From contig OZ022498.1 of the NCBI GenBank assembly GCA_963989385.1, forward strand, positions 3,293,501 to 3,357,500: DNA of 64,000 bases. The letters are read 5' to 3'. Below the pieces are notes generated by a model. It saw only the letters and a program-made list of their open reading frames with translations. It was not told the DNA's origin and searched no databases. Origin of the DNA: Ctena decussata (lineage: Eukaryota > Mollusca > Bivalvia > Lucinida > Lucinidae). Shown in pieces: positions 1 through 9,888 of this stretch (position 1 is its first letter; each line of letters begins with the position of its first letter). The position numbers were made by a program, and so were the translations under genes.

Positions 1-42
1 CTGTTGAAAAGGACGTAAAATCGCAAGTCATCCATCCATCGT
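1..42 (+). repeat. 3' end of a tRNA-derived SINE
   Basis: The segment ctgttgaaaaggacgtaaaa followed by tcgcaagtcatcc matches the 3' end of the SINE piece at 60480-60627 almost base for base, and resembles the ends at 32320 and 34250. The head lies outside the window. Confidence 0.75.
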
Positions 43-54
43 AGTCTTGAAGTT

Positions 55-840
55 TTGAACCAAAACATAAACCAAAACGTGTTTGCGTCAATGAGAAAAG
101 GTAGGTTACCTAAAGAAGTGCTCCTTCAATTAGAAATAATTATCAGGGCGAAAAATGAGTGGACCATTTCCAAATTACGTGACAAACTTCGTGAAGAACA
201 TGCCAAATTTAGTTATAAAGGCAGTCAAAAAAACAGTTTGACTCGAAAGCTTGCAGCTACGGGTTCTGTAGAATCTCTTGTAGCTAATACAAAGCAAAAC
301 ACAGTAACTGGACATTATGATCCTCTTGGTTCCCAAAGCGATCAGGTTAGGATTCTTATGGACTCGGGATCGCAAAGAACCTATGTTACAGAGCGATTGG
401 CGGAACGACTAGGCCTTACGCGAGAAGATGAACAAGAGATTAAGCTGGTGGCATTTGAGAGTGAGTATCCAAAGACGATCAAAACAACCATGACAAAGTT
501 AAGTTTGAAACTAACTAACGGAGATTACTTAGACATAAACACTAATATTGTGTCAGTCATTAGTGACAGTGTTCAAAGAAAGGCAATCATTTTTTTCCTA
601 CAGAATATCTAGAACACCTTGTCAAAAGTTTAGACATTGCAGATACTAATCCCACGGACAGTGAAACATCTACTGTGGCGTTATTGATAGGAAATAATTA
701 CTATCTAGACATAATTTTCCAACATAAAATTGAAGTTCAACCTGGCCTCTATTTTCTTGCGTCAAAATTAGGATGGATTCTAACGGGTAGAACTAGTGAA
801 GAGGAGTTTGATGTGAATGAAACAAACATGCTAATTCTGA
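55..840 (+). pseudogene. BEL/Pao gag C-terminus and A17-type aspartic protease
   Basis: The frame 55-612 has a short gag-like stretch (LPKEVLLQLE) and then the protease active site ILMDSGSQRTYV at about residues 100-111, with the D-S-G triad typical of Pao-type peptidase A17. It opens on TTG, not ATG, so it is a truncated internal piece. The zinc-knuckle region usually found between gag and protease seems to be missing. The frame ends at the TAG at 610-612. Protease-like coding appears to continue in another frame up to about 840, including a stretch reading PGLYFLASKLGWILTGR, normal for the end of this domain. The protein would cut the polyprotein in virus-like particles. Function is lost through frameshifts. 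Confidence 0.82.
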
Positions 841-1129
841 CGTAAGGAACTAATATTGCAAATAGTGCCTTCACAAACGTTGACAAAGCAACGCCAGTAA
901 AACCAGACTCGGAAGATATTGAAACAATTGGGGTTACTGACAAACCGAAGACAACAATCGATGATCTTGCCAGAATACATTTCAAAGAGACACTGAAATT
1001 TGAAGATGGGAGATACCAAGTAGCATGGCCTTGGAAAGAGGAAAGTCCTGATTTAGCGCTCAATCGTGACTTGGTTAATGGTCGACTTAAGTCAACTATA
1101 TCTAGAATGAAAAACAAACCAGACTTGAT

Positions 1130-2306
1130 GAAAAAAAGTATGACTCCATTATAAAGGACCAACTAGACGAAGGGATAATTGAGAAAGTAAGCTCTGATAA
1201 TGAAGAAAAGCATTATCTACCGTATCATGCAGTAATAAATCTATTGAATCCAACAACAAAGCTCAGAGAAGTGACTGATGCAAAACAAAAAAAGGAGAAT
1301 AATAGTTTAAATGAATGTTTATACAGAGGTCCCGTTTTACTGAATGATCTTTGTGTGATGTTAATGAGATTTAGGCTTCATAACATAGTGGTTGTAGCCG
1401 ACATAGAAAAGACCTTTTTACAGATATGTTTGCAGCCTACAAAGCGGGACTTTACAAGGTTTCTGTGGCTGAAGGATTACAAAACGCCAACGGTATATGA
1501 TAGCACTATTCAAGAATATCGATTCTGTCGTGTCCCCTGTGGTGTTATATCTAGTCCTTTTCTTCTGGGTTTCACCATTGAAAGTCACTTAGACTCATAT
1601 GACAGTGAATTTGCAAGCAAATTGAAACAGGATATCTACATGTGGATAACTTGATAATAGGCACAACTACTATAGAGGAAGCTCTTCAGCTTTATAGTGA
1701 AGCAGAATCAATTTTCAAGGGAGCTTCCATGAACCTACGAGAGTGGATATCAAATCATGATACATTGAATAAATTCAATCATTTGAAAGTAGTGATAGGG
1801 CAGTTAGCGAAATTATGAATGTGCTTGGTCACACCTGGAATATTTACCAGGGCTCTATTTCTCTCTCTAAAATCAGTAAATGTACCTTTGGATTTGCAAA
1901 GTCTATCATAAAGGATCGTGTTAAAACAGATAGCTTCAGGGTTTAATCCTCTTTGTTTGTTTGCATCTGTGTTACTGAAGGGAAAGGTTTTCCTTTAGAC
2001 TCTGTGAAATAAGCGGTTAGACTAGGACGACAAAATTGAAGTTGATGACTGTTCAGTTTGGTCGTCCAGTCGTTCTGATCTTACAACAATATCAAGCTGT
2101 TCAATAGATCGTTGTGTTAGTTTTCGAGACGATGACAAGAGTGTGACTTATAAACTACTATGTTTTTTTTAACGCTTCAGCTTGTGCATATGCCGCTGTC
2201 ATATTTCTACAGCAAACAAGTACTGACTCTGGGTCAAAATCTGATCATATATTTTCTAAAACAAGGCTTCCTACCTTAAAGGGACTGACAATTCCTAGAT
2301 TTGAAT
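1130..2306 (+). pseudogene. BEL/Pao reverse transcriptase
   Basis: The clearest part is 1244-1654, with PTTKLREVTDAK, then NSLNECLYRGP and VVVADIEKTFLQI (the first catalytic aspartate region of BEL-type RT) and YRFCRVPCGVISSPF. The YVDD-type site would fall near 1640, where the frame reads YMWIT and stops, so the catalytic motif is destroyed. A downstream piece, IGTTTIEEALQLY at about 1660-1700, is the usual continuation in another frame. The 3' part of the domain is degraded to about 2306, where the inserted element begins. The last recognisable residues before it, IPRFEL, are the standard lead-in to BEL RNase H. Confidence 0.82.
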
Positions 2307-2721
2307 TACTGTAAAACACTTATATTTGGCGGTCACTTTATTTTGGCGATATTGGCGGAAAAGAAGAAAATCGCCAAATTAAAATTCCGCCAATATAATC
2401 TCATGATACTGAAAGAAGAAAAAAATATTATTGAGCATATATTTACATACTTGGTGTATTTACTGAAAAGCCCTATAGTAAACCGATGGAACGTAATGTA
2501 GTTTACATTCCAATAATTAAATTGAGACACGCGACGTCAGTGACGTAAAGATAAACAATGGCTCTGTACAACCTGATTGGACGTCAGCAACGTCATGACG
2601 TCAGGCATGCTGTTCTGCTGTTAGCAGAAAAAACTGCGTTTACATGTTTTACTGCTTCAATTTTAGCGCTTATATAAGATTTTTCACGAAAGATTTAATT
2701 GAAATGAATGTAAATATAAGC

Positions 2722-2870
2722 AATGAACTTAATTTTTCTGAGATTTATCGAAATGTAAACTACATTGGGTCACTAGCAAAGTTTACATGAACCCCTTCGG
2801 GGTTCATTCACTTTGCACGTGACCCAATGTAGTTTACACTTCGATAAACCTCAGAAAAATGAAATTCATT
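2722..2870. repeat. Large palindrome with GC-clamped tip
   Basis: Two arms of about 64 bp, 2722-2785 and 2807-2870, are near-perfect reverse complements, both containing GTAAACTACATTGGGTCAC or its complement. The tip is atgaacccc, ttc, ggggttcat: nine perfect pairs with a 3-base loop. Another piece of the arm sequence (tgtagtttacattcc) occurs at 2496-2511. It may be a second MITE nested in the 2309-3391 element. Confidence 0.8.
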
Positions 2871-3221
2871 CCTTAAATAACCCTTTTTCCTTTACCAAAA
2901 TATCAAAGCTAATACACATCACATATATTAGCGCTAAGGAAAATGCCTCGCAAACAACAAGTGGGAGGAAACAGAGTATGAAAATGTTCTCACCATACTA
3001 ATTAGTGTTTCAATTAAGTTGATTAAATCAGAAAGAATACAAAATCCGTTTCAATTAACTACGCAAAATGTAACATGATTATGATAATACTTGTTATTAT
3101 TTTAATCAACATGACAATACAGAGCTCAACTCAAGAGCCAAATACGACGTCAGCAGGAATATTTTGTTCTTGAGAAATCACAAAACCGCCAAAATAAAAA
3201 TCCGCCAAAAGGTCCATATCT

Positions 3222-3350
3222 AAAAGTAAAAAGTATGCAAAGACCAGGAACTGAAACAATAAAAATCCAAATCCAGCCCTCAAACCAATGTTGGAAACAA
3301 CTAAGATTACAAATAATCAAGATACAGAGAACATTTGGCCAACCGAGTGA
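3222..3350 (-). repeat. 130 bp module shared with 13475-13596
   Basis: The stretch beginning aaaagtaaaaagtatgcaaa and ending with ggccaaccgagtga is the reverse complement of 13475-13596 with only a few changes. Both copies lie inside insertions into retroelement coding sequence. The plus-strand frame here reads MQRPGTETIKIQIQPSN, almost identical to the minus-strand frame of the other copy. Confidence 0.8.
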
Positions 3351-3391
3351 ACCGCCAAATTTTGCTGCCGCCAAATATAAGTGTTTTACAG

Positions 3392-3640
3392 TAATGACTG
3401 TGTTAATAGGTGTCAGATGTGTAACCTTTGTGAAAGACCAATTACAACTACCATTAGAGCACACATATCTATGGACCGACTCTCAGTGTGTGTTGAAACG
3501 GATTAGGTCAAACAAAGACCTATCAGTGTTTGTTAGGAGCAGAATGAATGAAATTTATGAGCACGATAATATAACGTTCAGTTATGTCTCTGCGAAACAG
3601 AATCCTTCAGACACCGCCTCGGTGGAACCACTTTGAAAAA
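3392..3640 (+). pseudogene. BEL/Pao RNase H domain fragment
   Basis: After the insertion the polyprotein resumes with MTVLIGVRC. It then shows LWTDSQCVLKRI, the D-S motif of the RNase H fold, and SYVSAKQNPSDTAS, the usual C-terminal signature of BEL RNase H (normally PSDxASRG). The frame closes at the TGA at 3634-3636. The domain would degrade the RNA strand during reverse transcription. The part upstream of the first aspartate is short, so the domain is incomplete. Confidence 0.8.
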
Positions 3641-4990
3641 GCTCAGGCAAGACCAGTTGTGGTGGCATGGACCTAAATGGCTTACCAAGCCAGTAAGTGA
3701 ATGGCCACTTTCAGATGATACAATTGACAGAAACACAGAGCTTGACTTTGAATCAGAATTTAAGATTAAAAAATGTCTACCGAAATTTATGTAATGGAAA
3801 TATCTGAAAAGATAGTTAAGCCTCAGACATATAGCTCTGGTACTACATCTCCTGTCGGAATCGATGGTGAAAGATACTCGTCTGCAACAAAGATGTTAAG
3901 AGTTACAGCACTTGCCCTTCGCTTCCTCAAAAAACTTAGAAAATCAGATAGTATTGTATGTCATTTAACTAGCTCTGACATAGATAAAGCAAAGACAATG
4001 TGGATAAGGTATGTTCAAGGAAAGCATTATCCAAAGGTGTACGAAGCAATATCAGGCAATGTTCAGATAATTTACAAAAGCAGTTGGGGTTATACATTGA
4101 TGATCACGGTCTGTTGCGATGTAAAGGCAGACTAGAACATGCAGATCTTAGTGAGAGAACACGCCATCCAGTTCTGTTACCAAAAAGATAGATATACGCA
4201 TTTGTTGATTAAGAAAACTCAAAGAGAAATGTTACATAGTAGTGTCTCTCAAACTCTCAGGTGCATTAGACACAAATACTGGATTCCCCATGGACGTGCA
4301 ACCGTCAGATCTGTCTTACGGAATTGTTCTGTGTGTCGCCGCCATGACAGCCGCCCATATAAAATGCCCACAATGTCTCCTTTACCTAAGGGTCGTGCCA
4401 CAGAAGCGTTTCCATTCTCGCGAACGGATATTAATTTTTTAGGGCCGTTGTTCATAAAAATAAATGAAAAGGCAAAAAAGGTTTGGATATGTTTGTTTGC
4501 CTGTTTTATCATACGTGCTGTTCATCTTGAACTCATGCAGGATATGTTCGCAGAAGAAATCCTTTTTGGATTTCGCAGATTTATCTCACAAAGAGGTACG
4601 CCAGAAGTTATAATAAGCGACAATGCTTTACAATTCAAATCCGCTAGTAAAACGTTGGATTTAATTTGGAAAACCATTACAAAAGATGACGAGATTCAGA
4701 GTTATGTGTCAAATATGGGTATAAAATGGTCGTTTATTGTGGAATTAGCACCATGAATGGGCGGCTTTTATGAAAGGCTAGTTGGTCTAGTTAAACGAGC
4801 TTTACGCAAAGCCATTAACAGAAATCTGCTCAGATGCATACAGTTGCAGACGCTACCAAAAGAAGTCGAAGAATCTGTTAATACAAGGCCGCTAGTGTAC
4901 ATGGGTGACGATCCAATATTATCCTAACTCCGGGGCATTTTTTAACTCTGATCCCAAACATGGTTCCAGAATTACGATAGGGATTTTAAT
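3640..4990 (+). pseudogene. BEL/Pao integrase (H2C2 zinc finger and rve core)
   Basis: Pieces lie in at least three frames. 3773-4135 and 4000-4191 carry the linker and a degraded DHGLLRCKGRLEHADL motif. 4139-4756 has LRCIRHKYWIPHGR, CSVCRRHDSRPY (the C-x-x-C of the zinc finger), RTDINFLGPLF with the first core aspartate, and VIISDNALQFKSA with the second. A stop at 4754-4756 falls before the third catalytic residue. GGFYERLVGLVKRALRK in another frame at about 4757-4810 carries the expected glutamate. The enzyme joins element cDNA to chromosomes. This copy is frameshifted. Confidence 0.86.
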
Positions 4991-5002
4991 CCACATGAAA
5001 GT

Positions 5003-5441
5003 TCAGCTGAGCGACTGTAACAAGTTTGGAAAAAAGGGCAGCGACTCTTGAATACTTTTTAGAAAGCTGGCGTGATGAGTATCTGCTAAATTTACGAGAA
5101 CGAACTCAGAATAAGCTGAAAACAGGAAGAATTCAGTCACCTTCCGCCACAATGGTAGGTGACGTTGTGTTGGTGGAAGATGATGTTTCAAGAGAATTCT
5201 GGAAAATGGGACAAATTGTGAGTCTTGTGACAAGTCGTGATGGCCATATTCGGTCGGCTAAGGTAAAAATGCCGTCAGTACGTGTACTAGCATGCCCATT
5301 GAATTTGCTTTTTCCAATATAAAAACAGCTCTACATATGAACGCACTGGCAAACAATTACCTCTGTCGGCTTACATGGCGCAAAATAAGCGCCGCGCGCG
5401 AAGAGCCGCTGGAATTGCAAAGGCAAAAATTAAAAAGTGTT
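5003..5441 (+). pseudogene. BEL/Pao polyprotein C-terminus (DUF5641-like)
   Basis: The frame 5026-5322 contains SWRDEYLLNLRERTQ, VGDVVLVEDD and KMPSVRVLACPLNLLFPI, the standard SH3-like tail of BEL integrases that ends in RPxxLLxPLE. After one base of frame change it can continue through a basic tail, MAQNKRRARRAAGIAKAKI, to the TAA after CYSD near 5454. Such a lysine/arginine-rich end is plausible for an integrase, but the join is inference. Confidence 0.75.
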
Positions 5442-5815
5442 ATTCGGATTAAGTCTGGCCAAAGTACACTATGTAGAATTTATTCTAAAAAAGCGTCTGT
5501 GGCGGAACCCACATATATACTGCATAACATCTTGAATTTTGTGCTGTGCAAAGCTCACAACTTACTTAACGTGTTAAAATTTCCAATAGTCGATTGCGTT
5601 TAAGTGTGTATATACGTATACTCCGTCGAAGTATATGCTTCCCTCAGAATCAGAATCAGAATTGTTTACTGGTGATACGTCCAAGAACAATCATTCACCC
5701 TAAGCGTGGACACGCCTGGATTTTCTTGAACTGCACGTGGTCATGGAATACATGTATATATGTTTTGCTGTTTCGTTGTTTCATATATATACAGCAACTT
5801 CTCTCTGTAAAGTGG
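5442..5815. other. Flank of the BEL remnant, no gene seen
   Basis: AT-rich, with CpG-poor sequence and a run of TATATA near 5610 and 5785. It could hold the 3' LTR of the BEL element, but without the 5' LTR this cannot be shown. Confidence 0.4.
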
Positions 5816-6015
5816 ACCAAGATTACCATGAAGAATGGACTAACAAAGGAACAGTTCTTACTCCAGGTATGGGAGTGTCGCGATTTTGCGATTTACCGTC
5901 GGAGCTCTTTACACCGTCGAATCCGACTCCGCCGGTCTGTATTCATGATTGTCATTACTTTTACACTTTTCATGCTTTTCATGATAATTGCAGGCGGAGC
6001 TGTGCCTTTATATAA
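5737..6015 (+). CDS. Hypothetical small secreted cysteine-containing protein, or chance frame
   Basis: Unrecognised. The 92-residue frame starts at an ATG and opens with a hydrophobic stretch, MYICFAVSLFHIYTATSLC, that looks like a signal peptide. It then has a region with five cysteines (FCDLP, VCIHDCHYF, DNCRRSCAF). The last 65 residues fall in the 512 bp duplication and recur in the second copy at 6910-7110, where one extra base changes the upstream frame so the signal-like start is absent. Another frame of the same DNA encodes a membrane-like stretch (VFMIVITFTLFMLFMIIAG), so open frames alone are weak evidence. A 3' splice site-like ttgcag lies at 5988-5993. It may be an exon of a duplicated gene or no gene at all. 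Confidence 0.22.
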   Translation: MVMEYMYICFAVSLFHIYTATSLCKVDQDYHEEWTNKGTVLTPGMGVSRFCDLPSELFTPSNPTPPVCIHDCHYFYTFHAFHDNCRRSCAFI

Positions 6016-6327
6016 GGGATTGAAATTTCGTTGTAAATTGAATGTAAAAATAAAAAGGGTGAAGAATGTGAAAGTGGTGTTGCGTTTTGAATTCCGATGT
6101 GGTTTAGAATAAAAAGGATTTTTGAAATTAAAGTGATCTCTACCACAAATGCATAAGCAGACCTGATCATATTTGCAAACACTAAGGCATCATCTCATAA
6201 CTGCCATTATGTAGGAGCAGACTTTTACCTGAAATTCATCTGAAGGTCATGGCATTTTTAATTCAACCAATCTTAGGTCTTAGATATTGTCATTTGTAAC
6301 AATTATTCGTAATCTTCTCGGTAGATG
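5816..6327 (+). repeat. 512 bp direct duplication, copy 1
   Basis: Runs from accaagattaccatgaag to cttctcggtagatg and matches 6904-7414 at roughly 96-97 percent by eye. One-base indels occur near 5834 and a 2-base difference near 6011. The ends are not TG...CA and there is no obvious target duplication, so it looks like a segmental duplication rather than an LTR. Confidence 0.9.
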
Positions 6328-6369
6328 CAAGTCATATAAAGACTATGTGCTGGCACAGAGGATTTTAGT

Positions 6370-6828
6370 TTGAATAACTTTGAGAACATAAGTTCTCCAG
6401 AGGGTGTAACTGTTGTTCAAAATAACTGTGTTAGTGATACCGAACGTGGCAGTGAACTGGATAGAAACAGTGCTGCGGCTGGTTGCAGTGATACAGAACT
6501 ATTCAGTGTTAATGAGGATATAATAGAAAACTTTGAATTCGATAGTGAGGTGGTAGAAGTGAATGACCAAGATGAGGTGAATGATGAAATATGTGATATG
6601 GCAAAAGATAAGGAAAATATTGATGGATCAAGTGTTAGTGCATGCCAAAAGGATGAGAACAATAACGATGATATCTGCAGTATAGTTAAAGATTGTGATG
6701 ACGATAATTACGTTCAAAATAATGATGAAGTTGATTCTGATGATTCTGATGACACCGTGTTTATTGTGAGAAGTGACACAGGAGACGAATCTGTTGATGC
6801 GATAGACGTATCTAGACTGAGGGTATAA
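6370..6828 (+). CDS. Acidic low-complexity reading frame between the duplicated segments
   Basis: Unrecognised. The frame is 152 codons, opens at TTG with no upstream ATG, and ends at a TAA at 6826-6828. The predicted protein is very rich in Asp, Glu, Asn, Ser and Val (for example VDSDDSDDTVFIVRSD), with no fold I can name. An acceptor-like gattttag precedes it at 6361-6368, so it could be an internal or last exon. Codon content, with many GAT, GAA and GTT codons, differs from the flanking AT-rich spacers. It could instead be part of a transposon gene carried by the duplicated segment. Confidence 0.3.
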   Translation: MNNFENISSPEGVTVVQNNCVSDTERGSELDRNSAAAGCSDTELFSVNEDIIENFEFDSEVVEVNDQDEVNDEICDMAKDKENIDGSSVSACQKDENNNDDICSIVKDCDDDNYVQNNDEVDSDDSDDTVFIVRSDTGDESVDAIDVSRLRV

Positions 6829-6903
6829 AAACGCATTTATTAACATTTCAGAAAACAACAAAGTATGTGAATGGAGAAGAGGTGGAAATAATTGCAACAG
6901 TAC

Positions 6904-7414
6904 ACCAAGATTACCATGAAGAAATGGACTAACAAAGGAACAGTTCTTACTCCAGGAATGGGAGTGTCGCGATTTTGCGATTTACCGTCGGAGCTCTTTA
7001 CACCGTCGGATCCGACTCCGCCGGTCTGTATTCATGATTGTCATTACTTTTACACTTTTCATGCTTTTCATGATAATTGCAGGCGGAGCTGTGCCTTTAT
7101 AAGGGATTGAAATTTCGTTGTAAATTGAATGTAAAAATAAAAAGGGTGAAGAATGTGAAAGTGTTGTTGCGTTTTGAATTCCGATATGGTTTAGAATAAA
7201 AAGGATTTTTGAAATTAAAATGATCTCTACCACAAATGCATACGCAGACCTGATCATATTTGCAAACACTAAGGCATCATCTCATGACTGTCATTATGTA
7301 GGAGCAGACTTTTACTTGAAATTCATCTGAAGGTCATGCCATTTTTAATTCAACCAATCTTAGGTATAAAATATTGTCGTTTGTAACAATCATTCGTAAT
7401 CTTCTCGGTAGATG
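6904..7414 (+). repeat. 512 bp direct duplication, copy 2
   Basis: Second copy of 5816-6327. It begins after tacacca and ends at cggtagatg, beyond which the copies diverge (tttgttttt here, caagtcata there). Start-to-start spacing is 1088 bp. An AATAAA follows at about 7444. Confidence 0.9.
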
Positions 7415-7489
7415 TTTGTTTTTAAGTGCATAGGATGCCAAGAATAAAACGTTAGATATATTTTACTACTTTGTTTTATGATTCATATA

Positions 7490-8330
7490 TCTGTTAGTAT
7501 GTGACAGCCGTTTTTTAGCACTAAAACATCAAGAAACGGAAGCTGACTGTGACGACTCCCATAGTGAATCATATACATGTATCTCTATGTAAAGTGTTCA
7601 AAATATTATGTAATGTATTCAAATCATTCTCAGACTTCGTCCATGGTACAAAACAGACGTCTAAGACTCGATTCCAATATTTTATGAAATATTCTCTAAA
7701 TTATTCCCCGAATTTTGCGGCCACTTTTATATACAGTTTTTCTTCAAGATATCCCAATATCAAAGTGGCATATACGGGGGCATCTTTGGTGCCCATTGCT
7801 GTTCCTATTTTCTATCTGTAAAATTTCCCATTATAGTAAAATGTGTTGTTTTCTGAAATCGATCCCGTCAAAAATGAAATCTTTTGTAAAACGCCTATGT
7901 ATGTCATCTTGATAATTTTCCTATCAAAATCGAATAGCCTCCAACCAAAGATCATGGAGTATATTGAATATAGAGATACAACGTCAAATGAGACAAGGAG
8001 AGTAGTTAGAGGGACTTGCTCTGGTAGATGGTTGAGAAAAGCCGTAGTATCTCGGAGATAGCTTTTTGCTCGTTTGGTGAGGGGTCGTAATAATATATCT
8101 AAGCCGTTACTTAAACGATGCGTTAAACATGATGGTCCGGCTATGACTGGCCGAAGCTTTGAGCCTGTGACATTGTTAAGACTAACATTTTGTGTTCGAG
8201 TATTAATACATTCAGATTTTTTTTGTTAACTTTGATCCACTTTGGGCGAACCGTAGAAATAACTTTCTTTTTCTTCAAAATTGCCCAAATACTCAGCTTC
8301 CTTTTGCGTAAAACATTGCTCGTGTTTCTT
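7490..8330 (-). pseudogene. Penelope-like element reverse transcriptase, decayed
   Basis: Read on the minus strand, the segment 8140-7990 gives LRPVIAGPSCLTHRLS followed by LLVSFDVVSLYS, the signature start of Penelope-like RTs. 7845-7700 gives TFYYNGKFY, a stop, then GTAMGTKDAPVYATLILGYL and EEKLY, the RT core. Further on, the YxDDCF catalytic box is corrupted to LDVCF, followed by FLDVLVLK. These are family hallmarks and leave little doubt. Several stops and frame changes show it is dead. The GIY-YIG endonuclease expected downstream would lie below 7490 on this strand, where the 512 bp duplication begins; I do not see it. These elements prime at chromosome nicks or ends and often carry hammerhead ribozymes. 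Confidence 0.85.
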
Positions 8331-8825
8331 AAAGTCTCCGAAGTCCTATCAGTGGTAAAAACGTCTAAACTCAGATCATTGTAAAAGGCGGTTCAACCTT
8401 CACGCTTGGTAATAAAATGTGGGTTGATGTGCATTGACTGAGTCAAATAACTGGCAAAAAGTAGAAAATACAAGCTTTTGAAAAATAACAAATCGCTACA
8501 CAAATTAAAACTTCCTGCTCTGGTTTCCCGTCTAGCAATGCTATATAAACATAAGCGGAATAGTGATTGGGAATCCACGCCTGTACATTGTATTTTTACC
8601 ATTTAATTCAACTTAATGAAATCGAAAGTAGGTCATTTTAGTTGTCAACTAAAATGACCCAAATAAGTTTTCAAACCCTATTTATAAAAAACTTCAGGAT
8701 GTTTTATTTGTTTAAAGCTTGGCATTTACACTGACGAAACTCTATTGAGAAGCTTGAAGCGATACCTCATCATAAAATTTTTCACGCTGATAGAGCAATG
8801 GGGCCTGTTAAAAATCTCTTACAAA
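8331..8825. other. No gene recognised
   Basis: A minus frame at 8393-8602 is open for 69 codons but shows no motif. It may be a degraded N-terminal part of the Penelope-like element. Confidence 0.35.
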
Positions 8826-9352
8826 TTAACATCAATTCTCTGTAAGCACCAGAATTGTTGAATGGGGGCGTTCCACGCACCGTCTCAGAATTGGCTGAAA
8901 TTTTCACACAATGGTCCTTACCACTCAGGTATAAGAAAAAAACCTTTCAAACTTTGACATCTACTTCCGTTGCCATGGTAACCGTCAGTGTCGATTTCAG
9001 CGAAATTTGGACTTAAATTCTTGTGATTTATATTAAAAATGGCATATTTTCACCCTTAAAAATCATAATAATCAACAGGTGGACAGGAGAAACAATTAAA
9101 CCTGTAAAATATTTGAGTTTTATTTAGCATGTTTCACAACAGACTTTAAGAATAAATTAATGTCACTAATAGTACCTTCACTGTCGACAATACATACTCT
9201 GGCGAATTTCATTAAAAGTGAAAAATGCAAAAAATGACAATATTTCAAGAGGAATAAAAAAAAATGCAGGCCTCTATGAATAATTTACATAGCTGCTCTT
9301 GAATTAACTAAGTATCATGATTGTAACTATGAAAAAAAACTGAGTGGGGTAA
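8826..9352 (+). repeat. Dispersed repeat, inverted copy at 24395-24882
   Basis: The left end, ttaacatcaattctctgtaa followed by gcaccagaat, is matched in reverse complement at 24853-24882. The right end, aaaaaactgagtggggtaa, is matched at 24395-24415. Middle sequence is more diverged (ccacgcacc shared). No coding potential was seen. Confidence 0.75.
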
Positions 9353-9513
9353 GAGCATCTTCGTGGAAAAATAAGCATACTAAATTTGCACCGTTATAGA
9401 AATTTAAAAAAATGGTTTTGAGCAGGTAAGCAAACATTTTGGCTCTATGTTAGCATTGTAGTAAGTTATGCATATATTGTTGCTGATAATTTATGACTAC
9501 AGGTCAGTTTTTA

Positions 9514-9622
9514 TAAAGGGTCACTGATGAGGCTTGAATAGCCGAAACCGCGGTATGGCCCAACTTCTTACTTATGAATGTTTTCTTTGCTCTTAAAGGA
9601 TCTAAACTTTTATCATTATTTA
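9514..9622 (+). repeat. 109 bp direct repeat carrying a hammerhead core, copy A
   Basis: Identical to 9889-9997 except for a single base (ttctttgctc here, ttctatgctc there). The repeats begin taaagggtcac and end atcattattta, with start-to-start spacing of 375 bp. Confidence 0.92.
9518..9561 (+). ncRNA. Type I hammerhead ribozyme, copy A
   Basis: All conserved hammerhead core elements are present in order. Stem I 5' strand GGGTCA (9518-9523), core CTGATGA (9524-9530), stem II GGCT/AGCC with loop TGAAT (9531-9543), core GAAA (9544-9547), stem III CCGCGG (9548-9553), UH cleavage dinucleotide TA (9554-9555), stem I 3' strand TGGCCC (9556-9561). Stem I pairs 6 of 6 with one G-U. Stem I is the open stem, so it is type I. 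Cleavage is predicted after 9555. In one molecule stem III would be only 2-3 pairs with a 2-base loop. ACCGCGGT is self-complementary, so two molecules could form an 8 bp shared stem III, as in known dimeric hammerheads. Such minimal hammerheads are known in Penelope-like elements and animal retrozymes. Confidence 0.82.
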
Positions 9623-9888
9623 CTATCACTGCAGCTGGATGTTGTGCCGTGTGGCGGCCGTAAAAAGTCTCCCCGCACTCATCTATAGTGCAGATTATAT
9701 TTTCCTTTTGGTCCTTTGAGATCATGGAATATATTCTGAGAAGTCAGAAATGATCATACGTTTAGATTCATTTTCTAAACAAATTTGAAATATTTTGGTA
9801 TTTTTCGACTTATATCAGTCTTTGAGACGACTGCCATGTTAAACCTGCAAATTTACTGTTTTTTTCCTCTGGCTCCTTGTGCCAGATT

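Larger units (their letters stand above)
2309..3391. mobile_element. TA-flanked terminal-inverted-repeat element (MITE-like)
   Basis: The ends are perfect 24 bp inverted repeats: CTGTAAAACACTTATATTTG followed by GCGG at 2309, and its reverse complement ending at 3391. They are flanked by TA at 2307-2308 and 3392-3393. Removing the insert restores the RT-RNase H reading frame of the host BEL element (EL joined to MTVLIGVRC), which proves insertion. TA duplication fits a Tc1/mariner-like mobilising transposase. There is no transposase frame inside, so it is non-autonomous. It carries a 149 bp palindrome (2722-2870) and a 130 bp module shared with 13475-13596. Confidence 0.87.
55..5441 (+). mobile_element. 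BEL/Pao LTR retrotransposon, decayed and interrupted
   Basis: Pieces of one polyprotein occur in BEL/Pao order on the plus strand: aspartic protease, reverse transcriptase, RNase H, zinc-binding and core integrase, then the C-terminal DUF5641-like region. They sit in several frames with stops between them, so this is a pseudogene. The 5' end, with most of gag and the 5' LTR, is missing: coding sequence begins about 13 bases after an unrelated SINE tail. I could not identify a 3' LTR, because there is no 5' copy to compare. A TA-flanked element occupies 2309-3391, between RT and RNase H. BEL/Pao elements are animal-specific retroelements; this copy is an old genomic relic. Confidence 0.88.

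Noticed and set aside
5816..7414. LTR pair of a small LTR retrotransposon
   Set aside because: The repeats do not start TG or end CA, there is no primer-binding site or polypurine tract next to them, and flanks show no target duplication.
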